This document shows, piece by piece, positions 50,519-59,242 of a stretch of 64,000 bases of DNA (position 1 is its first letter; each line of letters starts with the position of its first letter). Under the pieces are notes generated by a model. It did not search any database. It saw only the letters and a list, made by a program, of their open reading frames with translations, and was not told where the DNA came from. The translations under genes and the position numbers were made by a program. Origin of the DNA: VRUE01 sp963707965 (lineage in GTDB: Bacteria > Actinomycetota > Thermoleophilia > Solirubrobacterales > 70-9). Location: positions 620,001 through 684,000 of the forward strand of contig CAVPRR010000007.1 in NCBI GenBank assembly GCA_963707965.1. Reading direction: 5' to 3'.

Positions 50519-50742
50519 CGGCGTGACGGAACCGACATATGCGGTGTGAAATAGGCCCGTCGGCGCGCCCCGTCGGTCGACGGGACTGAGATGCACCTAT
50601 ACGGTGCGAAATAGGCCCGTCGGCGCAACCCGCCGGTCGACGGGACTGAGATGCACCTATACGGTGCGAAATAGGCCCGTCGGCGCAACCCGCCGGTCGA
50701 CGGACGCAAACCGGACCCAAATCCTCCGTTTCCGTCCCGCCG
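50519..50742. repeat. 60-bp hairpin repeats, about 3.5 units (cluster 2)
   Basis: A degenerate unit at 50519 is followed by two nearly exact units from 50578 and 50638 and a partial one from 50698. The inner hairpin GCACC-TATAC-GGTGC and outer CGACGGG/CCCGTCG are kept. GAAATCGTCC of cluster 1 is GAAATAGGCC here. The cluster lies just past the stop of the response-regulator gene on the minus strand. Confidence 0.85.
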
Positions 50743-50750
50743 GCGGCGAT

Positions 50751-51455
50751 TCAGGTGGCTGTGCCGTCGAACTTGTAGCCGACGCCCCGCACGGTGAGGA
50801 CGAGTTCGGGGTTCTGGGGGTCGCGCTCGACCTTCTGGCGGAGGTTGGAGATGTGGACGTCGCAGGCGCGCTCATCGCCGTCGAACTCGGTCTGCCACAG
50901 CTCCTCCATGATCTGGCGGCGCTCGAAGACCTCGCCGGGGCGGCCAACCATGAGGCGAAGGAGCTGGAACTCGGAGCGCGTCAGGTTGACCGGCATGTCG
51001 CGAACGGTGGCGACGTGGCGGACGAGGTCTATCGCGACCGGGCCGGATTCGATCCGCACCGCCTCGGAGAGCGGGGCGCGGTCGAGCTCGCGGCGGCGCA
51101 GCTGGGCACGGACCCGGCCAAGCAGCTCGCGGACCGAGAAGGGCTTGGTCACGTAGTCGTCGGCGCCGACCTCCAGCCCAACAACCTTGTCGACCTCAGC
51201 GTCCTTGGCGGTCAGCACGATGATCGGCACGGCGCTGCGCCCGCGGACCTCGCGGCAGATGTCGAGGCCGCTGGGACCGGGCATCATGATGTCGAGGATG
51301 AGCAGGTCGTAGGGGATGCCGTCGCCAAGCTTCTCGGTGGCCTCGTCGCCGTCTGCCGCCGCGGTCACATCGAAGCCCTCCTGGGTGAGTGCGTAGCCGA
51401 CCGAATCGCGAACCGAGGGCTCGTCGTCGGCGATCAGGATGCGTCCGCTGCTCAT
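50751..51455 (-). CDS. OmpR/PhoB-family response regulator
   Basis: The start is ATG 51455 with GGAGGGAGAG just upstream, giving 234 residues. The receiver domain (residues 1-115) has the acidic pair in ILIADDEP, the phosphoacceptor Asp in DLLILDIMMPGPSGLD, and VLTAKDAEVDKV and YVTKPFSVREL. The C-terminal winged helix (VNLTRSEFQLLRLMVGRPGE, ERACDVHISNLRQKVE, VRGVGYKF) is of the OmpR type. It follows its histidine kinase after 10 bp on the same strand, so kinase comes first. The stimulus is unknown. Hairpin cluster 2 lies immediately downstream. Confidence 0.93.
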   Translation of the reverse strand: MSSGRILIADDEPSVRDSVGYALTQEGFDVTAAADGDEATEKLGDGIPYDLLILDIMMPGPSGLDICREVRGRSAVPIIVLTAKDAEVDKVVGLEVGADDYVTKPFSVRELLGRVRAQLRRRELDRAPLSEAVRIESGPVAIDLVRHVATVRDMPVNLTRSEFQLLRLMVGRPGEVFERRQIMEELWQTEFDGDERACDVHISNLRQKVERDPQNPELVLTVRGVGYKFDGTAT

Positions 51456-51465
51456 CTCTCCCTCC

Positions 51466-52767
51466 TCATGCCACCGGGGTCGGGCTGGGCTCGGCAATTG
51501 GGAGGCGGACCCAGAAGGTGCTGCCCTGCCCCTCCACCGAGCGGGCGCCAATCTCGCCGCCCATTACGTCCACCATACGCCTGGCGATCGCGAGACCGAG
51601 CCCGAAGCCCTCCTGCTTGCGCGACTCGTCGCGCCGGTAGAAGCGTTCGAAGACCCGCTCGATCTCCACCTCCGGAATTCCCGTCCCCGTGTCGATCACC
51701 TCCAGAACCACCTCCGATTTCCCCTCGCGACGGCCGCGAACGGTAATGCTGCCGGACGGTGCCGTGTGCTTGAAGGCGTTCGTGAGCAGACCAACCATGA
51801 CCTGGCGGAGCAGGGTTGGGTCGCCCTTCGCCGTCAGGTCGGGTTCCACCTCGACGCTCAGCTCGATGCGCGGCGGGGCCTCGATCGCCTCGACGACATC
51901 GCGGATCGCGACCGGCACGTCGACCACCTCAACCTCCCCCGCGCCCACCGACTCCACCCGGGCCAGCGTCAGGAGCGCCCGGGTGAGCCGGTTCATCCGC
52001 TCCGTGTCTTCGGCGAGGCGCCCGAGAAAATGTTCGAGCGCTCCGGGGTCGTCCTTGGCGCCCTCCTGCAGGACCTCGATGGCGCTGGAGATCCCCGCGA
52101 GCGGGTTGCGCAGCTCATGGGCGGCGTTGGAGATGAAGTCGGCTTCGGCCAGCTCGCGGCGCATCTCCTCGGTGCGGTCGCGGACGACGGCCAGCACGGC
52201 GCGCTCGTTTGGCAGCGAGCGCGCGGTCATCGCGTAGGCGCGGTCGCCGATCCGCAGCGCCGGATGCGCCGCGAAGCCGAGGTCGGCGGCACGCGTCAGG
52301 TGTGGGAGAAGCGGCTCCACCGGACGCCCGGCCGGATCGAGCAGCGTGGCCGCGGCGCGGTTCGAGAAGCGCAGCGGGCCGTCCTGGTCGACGACGATCA
52401 CCGCGTCGGTGAGGCCATCGAAGATCGCCTCCAGCTTGTTGCGGTCGGCGGTCAGCACGCCGAAGCTCTCCTTCAGCGAGGCGCGCATCGAGTCCAGGGC
52501 ACGCGCCAGATCGCCGATCTCGTCACGGCCGCCCGTCTCCAGCTGGGCGTCAAAGGCGCCAGCCGCCAGCTCTCCGGCGGCCCGGGAGAGGCGCGTCACC
52601 CGGTGGGAGATCCCGACCGCGATCAGAAAGCCGACGAGCACGCCAAGCGCAATCGCCCCGAGCACCGCGCGCGGACGGTCGCCGAAGAGGTAGACGACAC
52701 CGGCGGTGACCAGGGTCACGGCGGCGAAGGCGCCAACCAGCCAGAAGCGGATCCCGATCCGTCTCAT
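51466..52767 (-). CDS. Membrane sensor histidine kinase
   Basis: The start is ATG 52767 with GGCGAGG upstream, giving 433 residues; the frame stays open further upstream through 45-bp repeats, which I regard as non-coding. Two membrane helices (FWLVGAFAAVTLVTAGVVYL; VLGAIALGVLVGFLIAVGIS) with almost no periplasmic loop are followed by a HAMP domain. A PAS-like domain (EAIFDGLTDAVIVVDQDGPL) comes next, then the H-box ADFISNAAHELRNPLAGI. ATP-binding boxes are NAFKHTA, DTGTGIP and KQEGFGLGLAIARRMVDVMG. The short sensor region suggests membrane or cytoplasmic sensing, as in PhoR-like kinases. Confidence 0.92.
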   Translation of the reverse strand: MRRIGIRFWLVGAFAAVTLVTAGVVYLFGDRPRAVLGAIALGVLVGFLIAVGISHRVTRLSRAAGELAAGAFDAQLETGGRDEIGDLARALDSMRASLKESFGVLTADRNKLEAIFDGLTDAVIVVDQDGPLRFSNRAAATLLDPAGRPVEPLLPHLTRAADLGFAAHPALRIGDRAYAMTARSLPNERAVLAVVRDRTEEMRRELAEADFISNAAHELRNPLAGISSAIEVLQEGAKDDPGALEHFLGRLAEDTERMNRLTRALLTLARVESVGAGEVEVVDVPVAIRDVVEAIEAPPRIELSVEVEPDLTAKGDPTLLRQVMVGLLTNAFKHTAPSGSITVRGRREGKSEVVLEVIDTGTGIPEVEIERVFERFYRRDESRKQEGFGLGLAIARRMVDVMGGEIGARSVEGQGSTFWVRLPIAEPSPTPVA

Positions 52768-52936
52768 CGCAACCTCGCCGTCGCGCCGATCGAGTTCGAC
52801 CCTTGATCCCACGGCCAAGCGCACCTCAACGGCGCGCGTGTCGGCGAAGCCCCTGTGCCGTTCATGAACGCTTACTAACACAAAACCGGCGCCCGCTCCA
52901 CATCCGTCGGCGAGGATTGGTGTCCCCAACCCCGGC

Positions 52937-53147
52937 GGATGGCAGGGCTGCACGGGGTCGATCGGGGAGGCCCACCAGGAAGGACGGCTGGCCTGCACGG
53001 GGTCGATCGGCGAGGCCCACCAGGAAGGATGGCTGGCCTGCATGGGGGCGATCGGCGAGGCCCACCCGGAAGGACGGCTGGCCTGCATGGGGGCGATCGG
53101 GGACGCCCACCCCGGGGGATGGCTGGCCTGCATGGGAGAATCAGCCG
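52937..53147. repeat. 45-bp tandem repeat, 4.7 units, ending at a start codon
   Basis: Units begin at 52937, 52982, 53027, 53072 and 53117, the last cut by the glycosyltransferase ATG at 53148. Each contains CTGGCCTGCA, GGCGATCGG and GCCCACC. The period is 15 codons and no frame-breaking stop occurs on either strand in the frames of the flanking genes. The array occupies most of the divergent promoter region. Confidence 0.9.
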
Positions 53148-53927
53148 ATGGGGACGCTGGTCTTCATCCCGGCCTGGAACGAGGAGGCCTCCGTGGCGGG
53201 AGTCATCGAGGGGGTGCGCCACCACCTGCCCGACGCCGACGTGCTCGTGGTCGACGACGGGTCCACGGACGCCACCGCTGCGCGTGCCCGCGAGGCGGGC
53301 GCCGTCGTCGCGTCCCTCCCCTTCAACCAGGGCCTCGGGGCGGCGCTGCAAACCGGTTACCTCTACGCGCTGCGCGAGGGCTACGAATTCTGCGCGCATC
53401 TCGACGCCGACGGGCAGCACCCGCCGGCCGAGGTGGCGCGGCTGCTCGAAGAGCTCTACGCCGACCGCGCCGACCTGGTGATCGGCTCGCGCTACCGCGA
53501 CCCTGCCGTGGCCGAAAGCGACGACTACAAGCCCACCTTCTCGAGGCGAATCGGGACGAGCGTCTTCCGCTTCTTCCTCACCCTTGCGACGCGGCAGCGC
53601 TTCACCGACACGACGAGCGGGATGCGGGCGGCGAACCGGCGCGTGATGAAGCTGTTCAGCGAGCACTACTCGCCGGACTTCGCCGAGATCGAGTCGCTGC
53701 AGCTCGCCGTGCGACAGGGACTGCGCGTCGAGGAGGTCCCCGTTCGAATGCTCGAGCGGGTGGGCGGGTCCTCCTTCCTGACGCCACTTCGCTCGACCTT
53801 CTTCATCTTCAAGGGGTTGATCGTGCTGCTGGTGGGGCAGTTCAGGCCCACACGCCGGGAAGCCGGGTCGGTGCCGCAGTCGGCTGCTCGCCCCCCGGGA
53901 GGCGAGCAGGAGGCCAGGACGGGCTGA
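53148..53927 (+). CDS. GT2 glycosyltransferase (DPM1/dolichol-phosphate-mannose-synthase-like)
   Basis: The start at ATG 53148 (MGTLVFIPAWNEEASVAGVI) fits the family N-terminus and gives 259 residues. GT-A motifs are VLVVDDGSTDATAARA, FNQGLGAALQTGYLYA, CAHLDADGQHPPAEVARLLE (the D-x-D site) and LVIGSRYRD. The late sequence FTDTTSGMRAANRRVMKLF is typical of polyprenyl-phosphate sugar synthases. A C-terminal hydrophobic stretch (FFIFKGLIVLLVGQF) may touch the membrane. It probably makes lipid-linked sugar for GT-C enzymes such as the one at 39.8-41.5 kb. The ribosome-binding site lies in the last repeat unit. Confidence 0.88.
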   Translation: MGTLVFIPAWNEEASVAGVIEGVRHHLPDADVLVVDDGSTDATAARAREAGAVVASLPFNQGLGAALQTGYLYALREGYEFCAHLDADGQHPPAEVARLLEELYADRADLVIGSRYRDPAVAESDDYKPTFSRRIGTSVFRFFLTLATRQRFTDTTSGMRAANRRVMKLFSEHYSPDFAEIESLQLAVRQGLRVEEVPVRMLERVGGSSFLTPLRSTFFIFKGLIVLLVGQFRPTRREAGSVPQSAARPPGGEQEARTG

Positions 53928-53967
53928 AGCTGAAGGCCGGCGCACGTGCCTGACCCACAGTGGGCCT

Positions 53968-55101
53968 CTACGACGCCTGGGAGAGGACCCGCTCGAGACG
54001 GAAGTAGAGAGCTTCGAGGGCCAGCTCCTCGGAGACGTTGAGGTCGAGGCGGCGACGGGTGTCCTGAACGAGCTCGGTGGCCTGGCGGGCGCGGTTGGCG
54101 TCGAGGCCCGATGCCTGCGCTTCGAGCTCGGCCACGCGGTCGCGATTGAAGGCGACGTCGGCGGCGCCGCTGGCGGTTGCCGCAAGGTCGCGATACCAGG
54201 CGGCGCAGAGTCCCAGGCCCAGGTCCAGCACCGCGGTGCGGCGGCGGCGGCCGACTCGTTTCGCCTCGTCGACGATCTCGCGAGCGGAGCGCTTGATTCC
54301 AGCCGCAGCCTGCTCGTCCAGTGCCTCACGCGAGAGGGTCTCGGCGTAGGCGCCGGCCGACTCCGCGCCGGTGAGCAACGCCTGCCAGGGGGCGTGCCCG
54401 CGCTTTGCGCTCTCCGATGCCGCCGGCGCCGGGGCGCCCAGGGCTGCTCCCGCGAGCGCAAGCGACTGCGCCCGGAGGTTCCGCCCCCGCTCGCTCAACA
54501 GGAAGCGGGCGACGTCGGCGTTGCCCGCGGAGAGGCGCGCCGCGGCGGTCATCTCCTCGGGAGGCCCGCCCTCGAGGGCGGCTTCGACGGCCTCCACCGG
54601 CAGCGGCGCGAACTCGACCGCCTGGCAGCGCGAGGCCACCGTCTCCAGCAGCGTCGCGGGCTCGGAGGCGATCAGGATCAGGTGGACGAACTCGGGTGGC
54701 TCCTCGAGCGTCTTCAGGAGCGCGTTCTGGCTCTCGTCGCGCATCGCCTCGGCCGCCTCGATGACGAAGAGACGCCTGCCGCCTTCGAAGGGACGGTAGG
54801 AGGCGGCCCTGATCACGCGCTCGCGGACCTCCTCGACCAGGTGCTGGGCGCCGCTCGGGGCGAGCCAGACGAGGTCGGGGTGCGGGGAGGGGTCGAGCAG
54901 GACGCGGCGGCGGGTGTCCTCGGCGTCCTCAGCCGCCGAGGCAAGGATCTCGGCGGCGAAGGCGCGCGCCGCCGCGCGCTTGCCTGAACCCCGCGGCCCC
55001 TGAAACAGGTAGGCGTGTCTGGGCCCGGAGGAGAGCGCGGCGGTCAGCGCCACGCGGGCTCGCGGCTGGTGCATGGTGCTGTCGTCCAGGGCGGTGGTCA
55101 T
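53968..55101 (-). CDS. holB: DNA polymerase III delta' subunit
   Basis: The start is tentatively ATG 55101 (MTTALDDSTMHQPRARVALT), giving 377 residues; the frame extends to TTG 55167. The AAA+ core has Walker A FQGPRGSGKRAAARAFA and sensor-type sequence ALLKTLEEPPEFVHLILIAS, then ETVASRCQAVEF, all diagnostic of delta'. The remaining C-terminal half is a helical collar domain. I see no zinc-binding cysteine cluster. It is part of the clamp loader. It follows tmk on the same strand (about 110 bp), the common tmk-holB order. Confidence 0.88.
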   Translation of the reverse strand: MTTALDDSTMHQPRARVALTAALSSGPRHAYLFQGPRGSGKRAAARAFAAEILASAAEDAEDTRRRVLLDPSPHPDLVWLAPSGAQHLVEEVRERVIRAASYRPFEGGRRLFVIEAAEAMRDESQNALLKTLEEPPEFVHLILIASEPATLLETVASRCQAVEFAPLPVEAVEAALEGGPPEEMTAAARLSAGNADVARFLLSERGRNLRAQSLALAGAALGAPAPAASESAKRGHAPWQALLTGAESAGAYAETLSREALDEQAAAGIKRSAREIVDEAKRVGRRRRTAVLDLGLGLCAAWYRDLAATASGAADVAFNRDRVAELEAQASGLDANRARQATELVQDTRRRLDLNVSEELALEALYFRLERVLSQAS

Positions 55102-55211
55102 CAAGACGTTGGCGTCAGGGCCGGCGGCCATCCACTCGCGTTCGCTGTTCCTGCCGCTCAGCGCCAATAACAGCGAACGCCGCTCGGTCCGCGTCGCCTG
55201 AGCCTAGAGGT

Positions 55212-55808
55212 CTATCCATCTGACAAGCGGGCGGTGACGGCGTTCATCACCCGCTCGTGCACCTCCTCGACCGAGCCTTCGCCGTCGACGACGACGAAGC
55301 GGTCGGCGGCGATCGTCGCGATTTCCTCGTAGGCCGCCGCGACCGCGCGCTGCAGCTCCAGCCCCTCGGACTCGAGTCGGTCGTCCCCATCGGCGCGCTC
55401 CATCCCAACCTCGGGGTCGACCCGCAGCAGAACGGTGAGATCGGGCCAGAGGCCTTCGGTGGCGGCGTCGGTCAGGGAGATGACCTCGCCCACGCCGAGC
55501 CCGCGCGCCGCGCCCTGATAGGCGACGCTCGAGTCGGCGAAGCGATCGGAGACGATGTGGCGACCCGCCTCCAGCGCCGGGCGAATGGCGCGGACTGTGA
55601 GGTCGGCCCGCGCCGCGAGGAAGAGCAGCAACTCGGCGAGCGGATCGACCTCCAGGCCGGGGTCGGCCAGCAGCTCGCGGATGCGCTCGGCGGTGTCGGT
55701 CCCCCCCGGCTCGCGGATCAGGAGCGTGTCGGGGCCGAGCGCATCGGCCAGCAGTCGAGCCTGGGTGCTCTTGCCCGAGCCGTCGATCCCCTCGAGCGAA
55801 ACAAACAT
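55212..55808 (-). CDS. tmk: Thymidylate kinase
   Basis: The start is ATG 55808 (198 residues), preceded by an in-frame TTG and overlapping the stop of an upstream mini-ORF as TGATG. The P-loop is FVSLEGIDGSGKSTQARLLA. LIREPGGTDTAERIRELL is the D-R-P/E-P-G region and ALEAGRHIVSDRFADSSVAY the dTMP-binding part. DLTVLLRVDPEVGMERA follows. The enzyme phosphorylates dTMP to dTDP. It lies between topA and holB, with a repeated junction upstream. Confidence 0.95.
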   Translation of the reverse strand: MFVSLEGIDGSGKSTQARLLADALGPDTLLIREPGGTDTAERIRELLADPGLEVDPLAELLLFLAARADLTVRAIRPALEAGRHIVSDRFADSSVAYQGAARGLGVGEVISLTDAATEGLWPDLTVLLRVDPEVGMERADGDDRLESEGLELQRAVAAAYEEIATIAADRFVVVDGEGSVEEVHERVMNAVTARLSDG

Positions 55809-55869
55809 CAAACGCCGGTCGGCCTCATTCGCCGGTCCTCATTCCCAAACCTCATTCGCCGGTCCTCAT
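55808..55869 (-). promoter_or_regulatory. Repeated topA-stop/tmk-start junction forming two mini-ORFs
   Basis: The last bases of topA (ACCGGCAAATGAGG) are repeated as ACCGGCGAATGAGG, a shorter GGGAATGAGG, and ACCGGCGAATGAGG again. They create MRTGE* (55869-55852, ATG overlapping the topA stop) and a 15-codon frame MRFGNEDRRMRPTGV* (55855-55808, starting in an ATGA and ending in TGATG at the tmk start). Continuous reinitiation from topA to tmk is predicted. Confidence 0.75.
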
Positions 55870-58121
55870 TTGCCGGTCGCAGCTTTTGCGCGTTTGCGTT
55901 TCCGCCTGCGAGTGCCCGTCGCTTTGCCGTCGCTTGAACCACCCGCCGCGTCTTTGGCGGCGCGCGCGGCTTCGCGCTCGGCGCGGCGTTTCTTCATCTC
56001 CAGCATCGACTCGCAATCGTCGTTGAGGCAGAGGTTCCAGGGGCGGCCGCGGAACGGAACGACTTTCAGCCGCGGCGTTCGGTCGCAGACGGTGCAGCGC
56101 TCCTCCAGCCGGAAGACGTCGCCGCGCTGGGGCAGCGGAAAGGTCTGGTCGCACGAGTTGGGGTCGTCGGCGGTCCACCCCGAGCAGCCGACGAAGCGTT
56201 TGCCGGATTTTTTCGCCCGGATGATCCGCAGCATGTGGGGCGCGCCGTCCTCCTTGGTGCGCCCGGCTTCCTCGCACGCCTTGCAGGGGCCGAGGACGCG
56301 ATCCTGGTCCATCCCTCCCCAGACGACTTTGGCCAGATCCTCCCGGTGCTCGTCGATCTCCGACCAGGTCCTGTGGAGCAGCTCGCGGCTGTCGCCGACG
56401 ACCTTGCCCTTCGTCATCTCCCCGGCGGCGATGTGGTCCATCTCCTCCTCGAGCTGGGCGGTCATTTCCGGCGTCGCCATCCGCGGCACGAACTTCTTGA
56501 ACGCTTCGTACATCGCCACCCCGGTCTCCGACGGAACGGGGGGATTGCTGTAGACGTAGCCACGATCGAACAGCTTCTGGATGATCTCGGCGCGCGTCGC
56601 CTTGGTGCCGAGCCCTCGCTCCTCCATCATCTCGATCAACTTCCCCTGGGAGATGCGCGGCGGGGGCTGGGTCTCCTTGTCGACGATCCACGGCTCGCCG
56701 TCGAGGTCGAGGCTCTGTCCCTCCTCGAGCTTCGGGATCTCCTCGTCGTGGGAGCGGGCGTAGGTGTAGATGCCGGCGTAGCCCAGGTCGACGACAACCG
56801 AGCCGCGCACGAAGTAGGTCTCCGAGCCGGCCTCGATGTCCGCACGGGTCGACTCGGTGATCATCGGCGGGCTGAACGTGGCGAGGAAGCGCCGCACGAC
56901 CAGTTCGTAGACGCGTTTCTTTGGTCCCTCCAGCGCGCCGGGGTGAACCGCCTGGGTGGGATAGATCGGCGGATGATCGGTCGTCTCTTTTTTGCCCCGG
57001 GTGGGTTTCAGCTGAGGTTGATCGAGCAGGCCGGCCGCCGCCGAGAAGTCCTTGATGCGGACGAGCGAGCCGATCAGCTCCCGGGTCGGCAGGGAGGGCG
57101 GGTAGACGGTGTTGTCGGTGCGCGGGTAGGAGATGAGGCCGTCCATATAGAGACTCTCAGCGATCCGCATCGCGTTGGCGGGCGTGATGCTGAGGCGGCT
57201 GGAGGCATCGGTCGTGAAGGCCGTCGTGTTGTAGGGGGTCGGTGGTTTGCGGGTGATCTTGCGCGCCGTCACCGACTTGACCGCGCCCGGGCTGGTCGTG
57301 CCGGCCAGGGCCGCGTCGGCTTCGGCCTTGTCCCAGAATTTTTGGGTCGTGTGATGGGCCTCGAAGCTGCCGTCGGGGTGCCGGAACTTGGCGAACGCTT
57401 CCCAGAACGGTTTCGGGACGTGGGCGCGGCGCTCCATCTCGCGCTCGACGATCAACGCCAGGGTGGGGCTCTGGACGCGGCCCACCGAGAGGAAGTTGGA
57501 GCCGAAGCGGCGGGTCGCGATGGAGACGGCGCGGGTCAGGGTCGCCCCCCAGAGCAGGTCGATGTCCTGGCGGGCAGCGCCGGCGTTGGCGAGCGGGAAG
57601 GAGAGCTCGTCGAGGTTGGAGAAGGCGCGCTCGATCTCTTCCCCGGTCAGCGCCGAGTAGCGGGCTCGCGGGATCGTCAGGGTGCCGTTGTCGGCGTCCT
57701 CTCGTGAGCCCAGCGCCGGGTTGGCGTCGAGGATCTTCTCCAGCGCCTCGAGGCCGATCAGCTCGCCCTCGCGGTCGAAGTCGGTTGCGATCACCAGCTC
57801 GTCCGCCTGCTTGGCGACCTTTTCGATCGCCTTGACGACGTTCTTGTTGGTCGGCTCCTTGATCAGCTTGGCATCGATCAGATCGTGGAGGTCCGTCTTC
57901 TGCCAGCTCGAGTAGCCCTCGGGGAAGGTCGGCCCGAGCACATGCCCCTTGAGGCCGATCGCCATGTGGTCGCCGTCGGCGTTGCTCCAGGTGTAGAAGG
58001 GGACCTTGAAGGCTTGGTCGCTCGACGGGCTGCCGCCAAGGATCTCGGCGATCTTCTTGGCGCTGTTGTTCTTCTCTGTGACGATCAGCCTCACGGGACC
58101 GGCGAGGGTAGCAGGGGCCAT
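55866..58121 (-). CDS. topA: DNA topoisomerase I (type IA)
   Basis: The start is ATG 58121 (MAPATLAGPVRLIVTEKNNS), giving 751 residues; the frame upstream of it is antisense to the epimerase. The Toprim domain shows LIVTEKNNSAKKIAEILGG and VIATDFDREGELIGLEALE. The active tyrosine lies in SLYMDGLISYPRTDNTVYP. HPPIYPTQAVHP and EMMEERGLGTKATRAEIIQ are typical. Late cysteines (GPCKACEE, RCTVCDR) look like degenerate zinc fingers, and the tail is basic (TRRRKRKRAKAATGK). The enzyme relaxes negative supercoils. It is divergent from the epimerase and followed by tmk. Confidence 0.93.
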   Translation of the reverse strand: MAPATLAGPVRLIVTEKNNSAKKIAEILGGSPSSDQAFKVPFYTWSNADGDHMAIGLKGHVLGPTFPEGYSSWQKTDLHDLIDAKLIKEPTNKNVVKAIEKVAKQADELVIATDFDREGELIGLEALEKILDANPALGSREDADNGTLTIPRARYSALTGEEIERAFSNLDELSFPLANAGAARQDIDLLWGATLTRAVSIATRRFGSNFLSVGRVQSPTLALIVEREMERRAHVPKPFWEAFAKFRHPDGSFEAHHTTQKFWDKAEADAALAGTTSPGAVKSVTARKITRKPPTPYNTTAFTTDASSRLSITPANAMRIAESLYMDGLISYPRTDNTVYPPSLPTRELIGSLVRIKDFSAAAGLLDQPQLKPTRGKKETTDHPPIYPTQAVHPGALEGPKKRVYELVVRRFLATFSPPMITESTRADIEAGSETYFVRGSVVVDLGYAGIYTYARSHDEEIPKLEEGQSLDLDGEPWIVDKETQPPPRISQGKLIEMMEERGLGTKATRAEIIQKLFDRGYVYSNPPVPSETGVAMYEAFKKFVPRMATPEMTAQLEEEMDHIAAGEMTKGKVVGDSRELLHRTWSEIDEHREDLAKVVWGGMDQDRVLGPCKACEEAGRTKEDGAPHMLRIIRAKKSGKRFVGCSGWTADDPNSCDQTFPLPQRGDVFRLEERCTVCDRTPRLKVVPFRGRPWNLCLNDDCESMLEMKKRRAEREAARAAKDAAGGSSDGKATGTRRRKRKRAKAATGK

Positions 58122-58221
58122 CGGCGGCTCTTCGGAGCCTGTCTGCTGAATCGGCACCTCCGCCTCCCCCCGCCGGCGGGTGGGCGGATGGGCGGCGCAC
58201 CCCGTAGGATCGGCGCCGTTC

Positions 58222-59154
58222 ATGAGGTGCTTTGTGACAGGCGGCGCAGGCTTCATCGGCTCGAATCTGGTCGATGCCCTGCTCGATCGCGGCGAGGAGG
58301 TGACGGTCGTCGACGACCTCTCGACCGGGCGGCGCGAGAACCTCGAGGGGGCGCTGGCCGCGGGGGCGGCGCTGGTCGAACTCGATATCCGCAACCGCGA
58401 CGCGCTGACCGAGCTGGCGGCGCAGGTGCGGCCCGAGGTCGTCTTCCACCTGGCCGCCCAGATCGATGTCCGCAAGTCGATCGCCGACCCGGCATTCGAC
58501 GCCTCCATCAACGTCGGGGGGACCGCAAACGTGCTGGACGCCGCGCAGGCGGCGGGCTCGCGCCGCGTCGTCTTCACCTCGACCGGCGGGGCGATCTACG
58601 GCGAGGGGGAGGGACAGGAGCTGCCGCTCGGCGAGAGCGCACCGATCGCGCCGCTCTCCGCCTACGGCCAGAGCAAGTTCGCGGGGGAGGGCTACCTAGC
58701 TCTGTATGAGCGGCTCTACGGGCTGCCGGGGGTGTGCCTGCGGTTGGGAAACGTCTACGGGCCGCGCCAGGACCCACTCGGCGAGGCGGGCGTGATCGCG
58801 ATCTTCTGCGGCCGGCTGCAGGCCGGCGAGCGGCCGACGGTGTTCGGCGACGGCAAGCAGACCCGCGACTACATATATGTGGGCGACGTGGTCGCTGCGG
58901 CGCTCGCGGCGGCCGAGTCCAAGGCGAGTGGCTCGATCAACATCGGCACCGGCACCGAGATGGACGTGCTCGGCCTTCTCGACCGGCTGGCCCTGCTTGC
59001 CGGGAGGGCCGACCTCGAGCCCGAGTTCGCGCCGCCCCGAACAGGCGAGGTGCAGCGGATCTCGATCGATCCGGCCCGCGCGCAGCGCGAGCTGGGCTGG
59101 GCCCCGGAGACCAGCCTCGAAGAGGGCCTGCGCCTCACCCTCGACTCGATCTGA
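58222..59154 (+). CDS. NAD-dependent sugar epimerase/dehydratase (GalE-like)
   Basis: The start at ATG 58222 gives 310 residues and begins RCFVTGGAGFIGSNLVDALL, the Rossmann G-x-x-G-x-x-G. Other SDR motifs are VVFHLAAQIDVRKSIADPAF, VVFTSTGGAIYGEG and SAYGQSKFAGEGYL (the Y-x-x-x-K pair). CLRLGNVYGPRQDPLGEAGV and GDGKQTRDYIYVGDVVAAAL are typical of UDP-glucose 4-epimerase-like enzymes. The substrate is probably a nucleotide sugar for surface glycans; which one is not clear. It is divergent from topA. Two repeat arrays follow it. Confidence 0.88.
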   Translation: MRCFVTGGAGFIGSNLVDALLDRGEEVTVVDDLSTGRRENLEGALAAGAALVELDIRNRDALTELAAQVRPEVVFHLAAQIDVRKSIADPAFDASINVGGTANVLDAAQAAGSRRVVFTSTGGAIYGEGEGQELPLGESAPIAPLSAYGQSKFAGEGYLALYERLYGLPGVCLRLGNVYGPRQDPLGEAGVIAIFCGRLQAGERPTVFGDGKQTRDYIYVGDVVAAALAAAESKASGSINIGTGTEMDVLGLLDRLALLAGRADLEPEFAPPRTGEVQRISIDPARAQRELGWAPETSLEEGLRLTLDSI

Positions 59155-59170
59155 TCCGCCGCCCGTCGTC

Positions 59171-59242
59171 GCCGATTGCGCCACCGACGCCGATTGCGCC
59201 ACCGACGCCGATTGCGCCACCGACGCCGATTGCGCCACCGAC
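59171..59242. repeat. Four 18-bp tandem repeats
   Basis: GCCGATTGCGCCACCGAC is repeated four times starting 17 bp after the epimerase stop, and the last copy merges into the first hairpin repeat of cluster 3. No coding role is seen. Confidence 0.9.
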
